From positions 1-64,000 of the forward strand of contig JAPMOS010000171.1 in NCBI GenBank assembly GCA_027972325.1: a DNA stretch of 64,000 bases. Direction: 5' to 3'. The notes under the pieces were generated by a model. The model did no database searches. It worked only from the letters and a program-made list of their open reading frames with translations, and was not told the DNA's origin. Shown piece by piece: positions 51,383 to 61,655 of the stretch; the stretch's first letter is position 1, and every line of letters begins with the position of its first letter. This DNA comes from Paratrimastix pyriformis (taxonomy: Eukaryota; Preaxostyla; Paratrimastigidae). Both the position numbers and the translations under genes were made by a program.

Positions 51383-51607
51383 TATAAGTTCATCCGGTAC
51401 TTCGAGCTGTATGTCGTAAAGAATGATAAGACTGTCGTGTCAACCAATAAGTATGAACTCAGTTTAATGCTTCCTGATGCATCTGAAACTGTATCTAACA
51501 TCGCTACATCTATTTCCGGCATCATCACTAATACAAAAGTCCTCGATAAAAGCACATTGCTTCGTCAAGTATCAAATCTAATGTCGATGAAATCACTTAC
51601 TGCTTAA
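51383..51607 (+). pseudogene. Conserved virion-block protein of element 2, part 2 (C-terminus)
   Basis: The frame resumes exactly at the right edge of DIRS-2 with YKFIRYFELYVVKNDKTVVS and runs to TAA 51605-51607. Joined to part 1 it gives MNVKYNNTIYKFIRYFELYV, matching LNLKYRNVVYEFFDWFDAFV of the 17342 protein position by position, followed by SNIATSISGIITNTKVLDKS against MSIVSNILTSFKGANINKET. It overlaps the VLTF3-like gene end by 15 bp on the opposite strand. Confidence 0.75.
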
Positions 51608-52123
51608 GCTCGAGCCTAATTTAAGCTCATTCCACTTCTTCTCGTACTTCTTTATGAACTCTCGATTGACACAAATTCTTTTGTATAACTTCTTATCTTC
51701 AATACCATTAGCCTGTAATAATTTGTATATGATGAACTTGTAATTCATTCTATACTTACTGATGGCTAACCTGTCTTTTATCTTAGCAAACTGTCTCTTC
51801 ATGCTTTCCCTGACTGTTGGTGCTATCTGATAATGTACCATCTTGCTAAACACCTGGTTGAAATAATTCGATGGTTTATATGGCACATAATGTGATTTAT
51901 TACGTGCTGCTCGCTCTTCCTGAAAATTACATACAAATGGAGTCTCTAACACACATCCACAGTTCTGACAGACATTTAAACCTTCTGGTGTTGTAACTGC
52001 ATCTGGCTTATCACAACACTTCCATTCTGGTTCTTTTGGTTCCTTCTCAACTTCCTGTCTATATAAGTCCAATGATAACTGCATCAGACGCTTTCTCTCT
52101 GCTTTCTCATCCATCTCCTTCAT
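51593..52123 (-). CDS. VLTF3-like late transcription factor
   Basis: This intact 176-residue protein starts at ATG 52121-52123. A zinc ribbon sits at residues 35-57 (CCDKPDAVTTPEGLNVCQNC, then GCVLE). It is followed by a helical domain, SNYFNQVFSKMVHYQIAPTV, KDRLAISKYRMNYKFIIYKL and GIEDKKLYKRI. This matches the poxvirus VLTF3 layout: ribbon, then 'YxxxxxFxxxLxxxQ', 'p..v', and 'LLkxxgxxkxYkxi'. VLTF3 family proteins switch on late viral genes in nucleocytoplasmic viruses and some Polinton-related elements. The ribbon is certain, the family probable. TFIIB-like is the alternative. Confidence 0.65.
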   Translation of the reverse strand: MKEMDEKAERKRLMQLSLDLYRQEVEKEPKEPEWKCCDKPDAVTTPEGLNVCQNCGCVLETPFVCNFQEERAARNKSHYVPYKPSNYFNQVFSKMVHYQIAPTVRESMKRQFAKIKDRLAISKYRMNYKFIIYKLLQANGIEDKKLYKRICVNREFIKKYEKKWNELKLGSSLSSK

Positions 52124-52941
52124 GATTAATATAACAATAGATTATATTAAATCAAAAACGACAAAAGTTAAAATGGAGTGGCTGCTTGAACTTAAGCATC
52201 CACATATTAAACACTGCAAAGGCTAAAAAGTACACTTGAAAAGCAATGCTGCGTAACAATAGTTGTTCGCTACGATACTCTCGGGCGGAAGGATTTGTGG
52301 TCACTTGAAATCCCGGGTTCGTAGTGACGTGCAAAAAAGCACGGACGATATGAACTGTAAGTTCACACGTAACTGAAACTATGTTACCGTTATCACTCTT
52401 CATATTGGTATTTTTTGCCTTCTAAGCAACTTACATGATTCCATGGATGTATTCTGTTCAGTGATAGCCTGCGAAACACTTTTAGCGCTTATCAGTGCTT
52501 CCGGTTCTATTTGAACAAAATTCATTTGATGCTAAGCTCAATTCATGAGAAAACAACGCTGCGAAACACAATTGATATCTGAATGTGTTCCCGTCATTAT
52601 TTAATCACTGCATGGCTTCTCATCAAAACACCCAACCATTCAGTCGGCTTCTTGTGCATATATGTAGTTGATAGAATAGCACCTTTATGTGGTACTACTC
52701 CATAATTACTATATTTCATAATTCTTTAAGCCATTTTTATAAAATAATTTGAGCTATAGGCATTATTTCATGTCACTTTGCTGAGCCTTCAGTGATCCTG
52801 ATTGAAATTTTGCTCATCTTGAGCCTGTATCTAAAAATCACTACTTTCTCATTTTTGCCTCTTCTTGGTGCCATACCTACTCAAATTCATCAAAAGTAAC
52901 ATATCCATTGGATATATTAGCTAAAATTGAAACAAAACAAC
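52124..52941. other. AT-rich intergenic region, no supported gene
   Basis: About 820 bp between the starts of VLTF3-like and the end of the GIY-YIG gene. An 83-codon minus-strand frame (52152-52403) lacks any recognisable features and spans a less AT-rich patch (CTCGGGCGGAAGGATTTGTG), so I do not call it. Around 52290-52325 there is a short inverted repeat GTCAC…GTGAC. The rest is simple AT-rich DNA similar in style to the terminal repeats but not a copy. Confidence 0.5.
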
Positions 52942-53697
52942 TCAGAAATCAATGAGATACTCATAAAGAGCATCCTTATCTTCCTTCTGTATCTTCTTAT
53001 GGTTTTTTATCTTATCAAAAAGCATTTGCTTGTATTGCTCTTTGTTCGTCTTAGCTGAAATGCCTAAGTAGGTAATTGATGACTGCAAACTGTTCAATGT
53101 CTTCCTGAGTTGTGGAGGTAAGAGCTTCTTTGACTCTCCATACTCAAATACGAGGTCATCAAACGCAAAACTACTTTCACATCTTTGTTTAACCTGATTT
53201 GGATTCAATTTCAATGCTACACTACATGCATATAGTGACTTGTATATTGTTTTCGTACCATCTGTCTTATTTGTCACTATTACTTGAGTCCTTGCTCCTT
53301 TCACATATTTCTCCTTCTTCTTGTATTCTCTCGGCTTATAGTTCGACAAATCTTTGCAAAAGGTCTTCTTGTATTTCTCCTGTTGATATTCTTTGCGCTC
53401 ATCTTCAGTGCGACATGCCTTAATCATATTAAGCATCTTGAATCCCTTTTCTGTATATTCTTTGATGTATTTCTCTTCTATCTCTTTAATGTTCTCACAA
53501 TCACAAATGGCTTCTATTTCTTCAATGGTAAACTTGTCAATACCTACTTCTCTCATTCTGCTGTAAAGCAGATGTGTACATCCACTCTTGACATGCGTTT
53601 TATGCACTGCCCATCTCGAACGGATGTTCTTTGTTGAACCTATATATAATTCATTCGGCTCAACAGTGTTGACTATCTTATATATGTAGTATTTCAT
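52942..53697 (-). CDS. GIY-YIG endonuclease
   Basis: This intact 251-residue protein starts at ATG 53695-53697. It opens with MKYYIYKIVNTVEPNELYIG and STKNIRSRWAVHKTHVKSGC, i.e. the 'YIYKI…YIGST…R…H' motif of the GIY-YIG nuclease (here YIY and YIG), with the conserved Arg and His, and VGIDKFTIEEIE as the third strand. A Lys-rich linker follows. The second half contains a DNA-binding-like helix (SLYACSVALKLNPNQVKQRC). Such enzymes in Polintons and giant viruses are homing endonucleases or repair enzymes. The gene is on the same strand as polB. Confidence 0.85.
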   Translation of the reverse strand: MKYYIYKIVNTVEPNELYIGSTKNIRSRWAVHKTHVKSGCTHLLYSRMREVGIDKFTIEEIEAICDCENIKEIEEKYIKEYTEKGFKMLNMIKACRTEDERKEYQQEKYKKTFCKDLSNYKPREYKKKEKYVKGARTQVIVTNKTDGTKTIYKSLYACSVALKLNPNQVKQRCESSFAFDDLVFEYGESKKLLPPQLRKTLNSLQSSITYLGISAKTNKEQYKQMLFDKIKNHKKIQKEDKDALYEYLIDF

Positions 53698-53747
53698 TTT
53701 ACTATACTATAGTATTAGATAATATTTCAACTGTATTTAAGTCACTT

Positions 53748-53942
53748 TCATTTTTGATTTTCAGTTGGTGCTTCCAAATTATAATGAATTCTGCTTTGCT
53801 CTCTGCCCTGTTTCTGTAACTCTCCATACACTACAGTTTCTTCTAATAATGCCTCTAATAGGTTAGTTATGTCTTTCATTGAGCGTTCAATTGATGTCAG
53901 TTTAGCATTCATCTTGTCAAATGTTGACTGTTGATATGGTTC
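53748..53942 (-). CDS. Small coiled-coil protein downstream of polB
   Basis: A 64-residue ORF from ATG 53940-53942 gives MEPYQQSTFDKMNAKLTSIE, then RSMKDITNLLEALLEETVVY, a clear amphipathic helix, and a polar tail. It begins 26 bp after the polymerase stop. The reading frame is open further upstream, but that part is antiframe to the polymerase C-terminus. There is no known family. Its position and coil suggest a polymerase-linked accessory protein, or simply decayed sequence. Confidence 0.35.
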   Translation of the reverse strand, partial: EPYQQSTFDKMNAKLTSIERSMKDITNLLEALLEETVVYGELQKQGREQSRIHYNLEAPTENQK

Positions 53943-53967
53943 CATAATAATGAACGCTGATAAAATT

Positions 53968-56900
53968 TCACTGAGTCTTCGATTGCTCCATTTTAATCCG
54001 GTAATGTCCATAAGCGTAACTATCAGTCTTGTTTCTGAGATACCTTTTATCATCATAAGAGCACAATGCAAACTTGTTCACTGATACTGCATAGAGTTGG
54101 TGATATTTGCTTTGAATTGCACAGAACTTCACCTTATCAATCTCTTCATCATTCTTTTTCTCCATCTCTTCATTCTTTTTCTTCATCTCTTCGTCAATCT
54201 CTTCATCAATCTCTTCATCATTCTGTTTGCGTTTTGGCTTCCAGACATTCTGAGTTCAAACAGTCCATGAACCTTTGTGTGATAATTCCTGTTTAATTGC
54301 TGACTTCTTCACACCTTTGCATTTGGCATGCTTCTCTTCATCACCTTCTATGACATATGAATACATCTTCGAACGTAATCCACAGAACTCTATGATTTGC
54401 TTGCCTTTGGCTTCATCCTTGAACTTTCCAATCTTGGCAATGTTCTTTTCGCTGAATAGCGCATTGTCCTCTGGATAATTGGATGTATCGAGTTCGTCTT
54501 CAAATTCTTTCATATCTTCATATATGTCTGTCTCCACTGCAACACATAAACTGTCAGTATCTGTGAATAGCAATTTGACTTTGTCTCCATACTTTGCTTT
54601 GAGTGTGTTGTGGTAAAAGTCATACATGTGCATCTTGGATAAGTCTAATATTGATTGCCCAACTGCTATTGGCATGTTCAATTTGACTGATGTCTGTCTT
54701 GCATGTATGCCTACGAGTTTATCTCCAAATATCACTGTCTTCTCATAATTTGGCTTGGCTACGAGCTTACGTGCCTTCTCCTCACTGGATGTTAGTGTAA
54801 AGTTGATGTGAGAACGATTGTTCTGCATGGTTTTTCCAAAGACTGCATTGTTGGCTAATTTGAATAGTGCCTTCTCGAATTCATTCTTTGTTTTTGAACG
54901 CTCGTTGGTATTGAATCCTATGTAGTCTTCTAACCAATCATCTTGTTTAAAACTCATCACTCTTTTGACTGCTTTCAGTTCCATTCCTAAACTCAAATAT
55001 AGCTGGAGTGCACGATAATGCACAACATAATCAGTCTTGTCTTCAAAATCACAAATCAACTTCTCAACTTTTGCCTGCTTTAGGCTTAAATTCGTCTTCA
55101 ACAACTTCTGGTATTCAGATAACTTTTCATCTTCTACAACCTTCTTGCATGGTGCTAATGGATAATCATTGTGCATGTCATGTAGTTCTTTTGGATATGA
55201 TAAATCCACTTCTAATATGTAGCCTCTATCTCCATTCTTGTCTAATGACATTATCTTGCTCTTCGTGAACTTGCTTACGTTCTTTTCCCATTGAAAATCA
55301 GTCGTTGGTAGTCTATAACTCATTGCTTTGCCGTAAAGGTTGTTAGCATCGAGATACAGAATGTACACCGTTTTGCCCTCTTTGTTGTATGTCTTCATGT
55401 ACTTGTTGTTGGCTTGACAATATCTGTTCGTTATCATTGAAATCCCTCCTCGAATACCCTTCTCAATAAACAAATGCATGTCCATTTGTGTGTCATTAAA
55501 TAAGTCTAACTCCACCTTCGAACGCTTCAGTGCCGCATCCCATGACATTGCTGGTAATGACACGTAACATACCGGATCGAGCCCGTAATTTTTTATACAC
55601 ATGCTACGAAACTTTTCGAAGACATCTGCTAATAGTAACACATCAGTTTTAAGGTATATGTCATGATAATCACCTAACGTTTCACATTCAAATGTGTTCC
55701 ATACTGTCTGTGCATGTGCATAATCTTCATCAGATATGGCTTTATCGTTTAGTTTACTGTAAAATGCTTCCTTTGGTGGCAATTCAGTCTCATCGAACTT
55801 CTCCATTGTGTTCAAATAGTCATATGGATAAACACCCTTCTGGCATAAAAGTTTCAGGTTCTCTTCACTGATTCCTTCCCAATCTGCTTTTGTTCTGATA
55901 AAATCATCGTAGTTGTTCTTCCCTAAGTTCTCTGATAATTTATCCAATGATTCTGTCATGAATGCAAAACTGTCTTTGAACTCTATATTTCCATCCATCG
56001 AGAACGACAGATACTTCTCTTCAGTCAATGCTAAGCATGTAATTTTCTCACTAAAGTTCCCTATTTCTTGCATTAAGAGGTGAGAATCATAACCCTTTAG
56101 ATTGTGAAAGAAAACTGGTACCTTGTAATTCTTCAGACTGAATAATAAGTTACATCCATTATGTGCTGCCCTCGATATTCACCCGTAATATGATCATGGT
56201 CTCTCACTTTATCTGATTCATCTTCAATCTCTCGTCCACAAATATGACACACAGTGGCTTTATCAAACTCTTTTGTTGTTCCTTCGATAAGTTCATCTCA
56301 CAGTTCCTTTTGACTATCTTCAGTATCGTTTTACGCTCTTCGATGATGGATTTTAAGAAATGCTCAACTGCTCCTTCACCACGATACAATTGTATTGGTC
56401 TCTCAAACTCTGGATAATTACTGACAACTTTGTATGCATATGAACACACATTATGGTGCTGATAGGCTGCTTTTATTTTTTCTCATCGTCATCATCATCA
56501 ATTGGTGTTGTGAGTGCTTCGAAATCTGCATAAATCGCAAAGGTTGCTTCACTGATTTTGATATATGCTTGAATTCGACATGAGCATCTTCTTCTATTGG
56601 TAACCATGCTTGACAACATTCATGCTCATAGCACACTGGTTTATGCCTTTGCAACAGGCTTTCATTCCAAAATCCATGCATACAGTTCAGACAAAAATAC
56701 TTTTTCCATTGTGACTGTTCTGGCTTGAACTTAAGAGACGAGACAAATCTTTAATCAACACATAATGTGAGTTGGTTTCTGTCTTCTCACATCCTTCTCC
56801 TTTCATCACCTCTGTATTCTCATCGAGCTCTGTTATACGTAGCATATTGACTACTGTTTTAGCCGTATTCCAAATTGGTGAGACATACAATGGATTGAAG

Positions 56901-57876
56901 ACAACTGATGTCGTCTTCTCCTTCTTAACCTTTTTGTTGTGATATGATGCTCGATCACATTGATGGCTATGTTATTTTAGCTTCAAATCGTGGTATACTG
57001 TCAATTTCCATTGGAAAATGAATGCCCTTAAAGTCGAGCTCATTGTCATACTTCATGTATTGCTTCACTCTCTCCGGATGCACATCAACTGGATGCAATG
57101 TTGCTAAAACACTCCATTTAAAACACTCATTGTCATCATTCTGAATATTTATCAATGCTTTCTTCTGGTTCAATACCTCTGGTAATTCAATGTAACTGCT
57201 TCCACGCATTGGCTTGTATGAGGCTACATTCAAAACACATTCTCAATACGTTTTAGGACCCATGCACTTCCATTGTTAACAAAATTGTCCACGAGCTCTT
57301 GGATTCTCGATACTGCATTCCCAATTCCTTCTTCAATGTCTTTCTTACCGAGAATTCGAATGCTGCCCGACGAAAAGTGTCCATACATTGACTTGTCTTC
57401 TTTGGTGAACTGACATTTCAACACGATGTTCAGTTTGAACTGTCCTCCTTCATCTCTTCATATAATATCTTTTTATCATTCCTTCAGTGTCCACAAACAT
57501 CTCTCAACACTTTGCTTGTATTCAGTTGCCTCGATCTTTCCATGGTTCATAATCGAATAGTTCTTCATAAAGCCTTTCATGGCTTTCTTGCATTCTACCA
57601 CTTCATATTGTGCTATTTTCCAAACTCATCTTCGACGTTTTCTGCTCCTTTTGTTGATAAGGCATCTACATCAATAACTTCTTCTTGTGCAATCTTCACT
57701 TCTTTCTTTTCTTTCTTTTCCTTCTTTTCCTCTTTTGGTGATGCTGCCTGACGTTTATTTATGTATTCTTCGAACAACTTCTTCGCCTCTTCATCTGAGA
57801 GTCCATCAAATGCAACAAATGGATTTGCGGTTTTAGTTGTCATGTCTATAGTAGTGTGAGATAAAATTTTTTTCAT
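53968..57876 (-). pseudogene. polB: Protein-primed DNA polymerase B of a Polinton, multiply frameshifted
   Basis: The gene reads leftward. N-terminal pieces: GLSDEEAKKLFEEYINKRQ (57876), GSAWVLKRIENVF and ASYKPMRGSSYIELPEVLNQ with ECFKWSVLATLHPVDVHPER, the conserved start of Polinton polymerases. The largest intact piece (56073-54256, 605 codons) includes YHDIYLKTDVLLLADVFEKF, LYLDANNLYGKAMSYRLPTT (palm motif A), ANNAVFGKTMQNNRSHINF (motif B) and LLFTDTDSLCVAV (DTDS, motif C). After a shift near 54256 the C-terminus reads FALCSYDDKRYL and YAYGHYRIK. At least six shifts lie between 54200 and 57600, so it is inactive. Confidence 0.9.
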
Positions 57877-57941
57877 AATATTTTATTAATCTCTAAATTT
57901 AAGGTTTCTCTAAGTCACTTTTAATTTTATAACTTCATTAA

Positions 57942-57956
57942 TGGAAAAGACCATTG
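57942..57956 (+). pseudogene. First codons of the Polinton integrase, split off by a retroposon
   Basis: ATGGAAAAGACCATT (MEKTI) sits immediately left of the retroposon. The sequence GAAAAGACCATT... is repeated at its right edge as AAAAGACCATT (60420-60430). Removing one copy joins it to CAAAATGCT to give MEKTIQNAYSNPKTGFV, the expected start of an RVE-type Polinton integrase. Confidence 0.75.
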
Positions 57957-58373
57957 TGTGTGTGTGTCATACATGTTTGCAACATAGAGATGCAAAACTC
58001 CCGATTCCGGCCGAAGCCGGGGGTAACATGACCCCAGTCCCTCCCATGTCCCCGCAATTCTGCGGGCAACTAGGGCTAGGGGCGGGGCTATGGTGACAGG
58101 GAGAGGTAGAAAAGAACGGGGGAGGGACCAAGGAATAGGGTGGATCGAGGAGATAAATCAGGGAAAAGACTGAACAACGGGACAAAAGATTGAACCGAAA
58201 GGAACACAATTCCCTTACATTGGGACTTCTTGGGCGTTGGGCATCCGCGTCCCCATGTACCATCTGGTACTGGTGCGGAACACGAACATCGGGGCGTGTT
58301 GGCGGATCCACCATCCAAAGTCCCGCCTCCGCGGCCCGTCCGGTCCCGCGGGCACTCGAGCCGCCCGCTCCCT

Positions 58374-58960
58374 TCAACCCCAGATCCGTGGGGCAGAGCG
58401 AGGCTCCCTTCGGCGTGGCAAGAAGCCCTTGCGCTGGGGCAGGGACAAGCGCAGGGGCAGCATGGGCAGGGGCAGCATGGGCAGGGGCAACATGGGCAGG
58501 GGCAACATGGGCAGGGGCAGGGGCAGGGGCAGGGGCAGGGGCATGGGCAGGGGCCACAGTGGGAGTCGCAGTGGGGCTGGTGCAGATGCAGTGGGGCTGG
58601 TGCAGATGCAGTGGGGCTGCTGCAGATGCAGTGGGGGCTGGGGGCGGCACCCTGGCGAACGGATTCCCGACCGGCGCGGGCTGCTGGTGGGCAACAGCAG
58701 GGCGCACAGCAAAAGGATTGCTGTCAGCCTTCTCCTCAACCCTGTCCTTCTTCTTTGCTGGCGAAGGTTCAGGGGATGGCGGACGTGGCCGACTCGTACC
58801 ACCTCCAAGCTGAAGCGGGGCAGCTGAGGGGTCGATGCAATGTGCGGTCACTTTTCCGGGAGGCTGTTTGACAGTGCTCGGTGACTTTGGACACAGGCCG
58901 GATTGCGGCGAAGCAGTGGACGGGTTCACCGAAGCCACAGGTCGGGCGGGAACGGGGGTC
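58374..58960 (-). pseudogene. Retroposon copy A: Pro/Ala-rich protein with NPF motifs
   Basis: The frame runs from MATPVPARPVASVNPSTASP (58965) through CIDPSAAPLQLGGGTSRPRP, SPAKKKDRVEEKADSNPFAV and PVGNPFARVPPPAP into a run of short Pro/Ala/His repeats encoded by CAGGGGCAGCATGGGCA-like DNA (58440-58560). Two NPF tripeptides are notable because EH-domain proteins bind NPF, but nothing else is recognisable. It may be an ORF1 remnant or a retroposed host mRNA. Confidence 0.35.
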
Positions 58961-59389
58961 GCCATGTGTGTCATACATGTTTGCAACATAGAGATGCAAA
59001 ACTCCCGATTCCGGCCGAAGCCGGGGGTAACATGACCCCAGCCCTCCATGTCCCCGCAATTCTGCGGGCAACTAGGAGCTAGGGGCGGGGGCTATGGTGA
59101 CAGGGAGAGGTAGAAAAGAACGGGGAGGGACCAAGGAATAGGGTGGATCGAGGAGATAAATCAGGGAAAAGACTGAACAACGGGACAAAAGATTGAACCG
59201 AAAGGAACACAATTCCCTTACATTGGGACTTCTTGGGCGTTGGGCATCCGCGTCCCCATGTACCATCTGGTACTGGTGCGGAACACGAACATCGGGGCGT
59301 GTTGTTGGCGGATCCACCATCCAAAGTCCCGCCTCCGCGGCCCGTCCAGTCCCGCGGGCACTCGAGCCGCCCGCTCCCCTTCAACCCCA

Positions 59390-60376
59390 GATCCGTGGGG
59401 CAGAGCGAGGCTCCTTCGGCGTGGCAAAGCCCTTGCGCTGGGGCAGGGACAAGCGCAGGGGCAGCATGGGCAGGGGCAGCATGGGCAGGGGCAACATGGG
59501 CAGGGGCAACATGGGCAGGGGCAGGGGCAGGGGCAGGGGCAGGGCATGGGCAGGGGCCACAGTGGGAGTCGCAGTGGGGGCTGGTGCAGATGCAGTGGGG
59601 CTGGTGCAGATGCAGTGGGGGCTGCTGCAGATGCAGTGGGGGCTGGGGCGGCACCCTGGCGAACGGATTCCCGACCGGCGCGGGCTGCTGGTGGGCAACA
59701 GCAGGGCGCACAGCAAAAGGATTGCTGTCAGCCTTCTCCTCAACCCTGTCCTTCTTCTTTGCTGGCGAAGGTTCAGGGGATGGCGGACGTGGCCGACTCG
59801 TACCACCTCCAAGCTGAAGCGGGGCAGCTGAGGGGTCGATGCAATGTGCGGTCACTTTTCCGGGAGGCTGTTTGACAGTGCTCGGTGACTTTGGACACAG
59901 GCCGGATTGCGGCGAAGCAGTGGACGGGTTCACCGAAGCCACAGGTCGGGCGGGAACGGGGTCGCCATCGATACTCGCGATACAGTAACGGGCTTGCTGG
60001 AAGACTCCAAATTGAAAATGGTGGCACCACAAATGAATTGAATCAATTGCGCAAGCTTTTGGCAGCACAGAGATTGATCGCCCCCCGCCGACCGTAGAAT
60101 GCTCAAACTGATGCGCTGAAGCAACTTGGTCGACGGGATGCGCTTCTCAGAGGCCACCAAATACCCAAAAAGTTTGCCAAACTCAGGGATCATGGTAGAA
60201 GTGAAGGAAAGACGGCTCAGCTGGTCCATGCTCCGGAAGATAGCTCGATGATCGTCGAGCTCGTCAATAAAGCACAGAAATGGATCTTCTTCATCAAGAA
60301 TAGAAGCATGTTTTTCAATAAAAGCAATGGTTGCGTCGTCCAGATCATCATTCACCGCAGTGATTTCGCAGGCCAT
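59390..60376 (-). pseudogene. Retroposon copy B: longer version with an N-terminal helical domain
   Basis: ATG 60376 starts MACEITAVNDDLDDATIAFI, then EKHASILDEEDPFLCFIDEL, FTSTMIPEFGKLFGYLVASE and LAQLIQFICGATIFNLESSS, a compact helical domain of ~140 residues. A one-base deletion near 59965 then shifts into the Pro/Ala-rich part shared with copy A. The full original protein was therefore helical domain plus NPF-containing tail. I do not recognise the domain. Confidence 0.35.
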
Positions 60377-60430
60377 AGCCCTGCGTAAATCGTGTTGAAC
60401 TGAGAATAGTGCCGGGGGAAAAAGACCATT

Positions 60431-61446
60431 CAAAATGCTTATAGCAATCCTAAAACGGGCTTTGTTTCTGCTCCTAAATTGTATCGAAAACTCAAACAAG
60501 ATGACAAGAAAATCACCTTAGATGCTGTCCAAAACGTGCTAAATAAGACACCTGATTATCAAATCATGAAAGAAGATAGAAAACCCAAAAAGTTCAACAC
60601 GATTGTGGCTCATACTGCTCTCGCATGTGTTCAGATGGATATCATCATCTATGATCGTTTTAAGACGAGAACTGGATTCGAGAACATCCTCTGTGTTATT
60701 GATGTGTACTCTCGTTATGCTGCCTGTCGTCCACTTAAAACAAGAAAGCCCACTGAGGTTCTCAAAGCAATTAAAAGTATCTTCCATGATGACTTAAAAG
60801 GTACTCCTGAAAACATCAACTGTGACAATGAATTCCAAGCTAAACAATATGTCAAATGGATGACTGATAATCATGTTGTGGCTCATTTCAGTGACCCTGA
60901 AGAAATCAATAAGAATAGTATTGTTGAACGATTCAATCGTACAATTGCTCTCAAACTACAACGTTGGCGTCTCTCTTCTGGTGACTCCGATTGGACTAAA
61001 GTTCTTCCTGATTTGGTATCTTCTTACAACAATGATTACCACAGAACCATTAAAGCAACACCTTATAATGTGTTCAACAACCATGATACAAACAAACAAT
61101 CAGTCACTCAAATAGAACGTATTTATAATATTGGTGACCATGTTCGTGCTGTTCGAAAGCTCAAAGCATTCGCTAAAGGTGATGAAGTAAAGTATTCTCT
61201 CGCTGTCTATATCATTGACTCATTCGATGGTAAAAGTATGTTCTCAAGAACCTGAAGTCTGGAGAACTGTTGAAAAAACACTACAAACAATATGAGTTGA
61301 AGAAGGTTGGTGAAATCATCGAGAAGGAGAGCACTGAAAAACTGTCAAGAAGATTGATGACACAAAGAAAAAGACTCGTCAAACGAAGACTGACTCGAGA
61401 AGGTATTGACACAGATAATATAATGCATGATATGACGCTCCGTTAA
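60431..61446 (+). pseudogene. RVE-family (retrovirus-like) integrase of a Polinton, main part
   Basis: From 60431 the frame reads QNAYSNPKTGFVSAPKLYRK, LDAVQNVLNKTPDYQIMKE (zinc-free N-terminal helices) and then the DDE core: VQMDIIIYDRF (first Asp), ENINCDNEFQAKQYVKWM (second Asp) and INKNSIVERFNRTIALKLQR (Glu). A C-terminal SH3-like strand set follows (YNIGDHVRAVRKLKAFAKGD). A one-base slip in an A-run near 61231 shifts to LKNLKSGELLKKHYKQYELK, and the end RLTREGIDTDNIMHDMTLR stops at TAA 61444-61446. It lies next to the terminal repeat, as in other Polintons. Confidence 0.9.
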
Positions 61447-61613
61447 TGGAAATATTCATTTTCATACACGATTGTTGTGGAATCGTCACTCTCATCTCCT
61501 TTCTTCTTAGTTATTGTAACAGTGAAATATTCATCACCATGAAGCTTAATCAACTCCTGTAGGAGTTCAAATAGCGCCCTATCAATCTTAACTGGATGCT
61601 TATCACAATTCAT
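61443..61613 (-). CDS. Small acidic protein transcribed from the terminal repeat
   Basis: A 56-residue frame from ATG 61611-61613 reads MNCDKHPVKIDRALFELLQE, LIKLHGDEYFTVTITKKKGD, ending YENEYFH at TAA. It is convergent with the integrase (stops overlap). Its start lies 6 bp from the beginning of the repeat copy R2, with the same TATACTAACTATAGATAATxATTTTTCTT upstream as the gene at 43592. The shared upstream sequence suggests that both terminal repeats act as promoters for inward genes. There is no known family. Confidence 0.5.
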   Translation of the reverse strand: MNCDKHPVKIDRALFELLQELIKLHGDEYFTVTITKKKGDESDDSTTIVYENEYFH

Positions 61614-61655
61614 TCTCTATATACTAACTATAGATAATTATTTTTCTTCAAATAC
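61614..61655 (-). promoter_or_regulatory. Promoter-like sequence shared by the genes next to R1 and R2
   Basis: On the plus strand, TATACTAACTATAGATAAT followed by ATTTTTCTT occurs at 43604-43635 and 61619-61650, directly upstream of minus-strand starts at 43592 and 61613. Nearby parts of the repeats have diverged, so this block is conserved beyond the background and probably directs transcription. Confidence 0.4.

Larger units (their letters stand above)
57957..60419 (-). mobile_element. Doubled retroposon with (TG)n tail inserted in the integrase gene
   Basis: A GC-rich insertion flanked by an 11-bp target duplication AAAAGACCATT (57945-57955 and 60420-60430). It consists of two head-to-tail copies of one unit, ~95% alike: copy A 57957-58965 and copy B ~58966-60419. 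Each ends on the minus strand with GGGGTCATGTTACCCCCGG, then GTTTTGCATCTCTATGTTGC, ATGTATGACACAC. Copy A stops exactly at the ATG of the unit's MATPVPARPV frame and copy B extends ~450 bp further 5'. There is no RT, so the unit must have been moved by a LINE in trans. Confidence 0.8.

Noticed and set aside
52262-52345. tRNA-like GGTTCGTA segment in AT-rich DNA
   Set aside because: The stem that could be drawn (GTCAC/GTGAC) does not fit a tRNA arm, and no acceptor or anticodon arms were found.
52152-52403. An 83-codon minus-strand ORF
   Set aside because: No conserved motif, no start context and a patchy base composition.
57942-57975. (TG)n runs at 1589, 22951 and 57953 as telomere-like or Z-DNA repeats
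   Set aside because: Each coincides with the 3' tail of a retroelement, flanked by target duplications in two cases.
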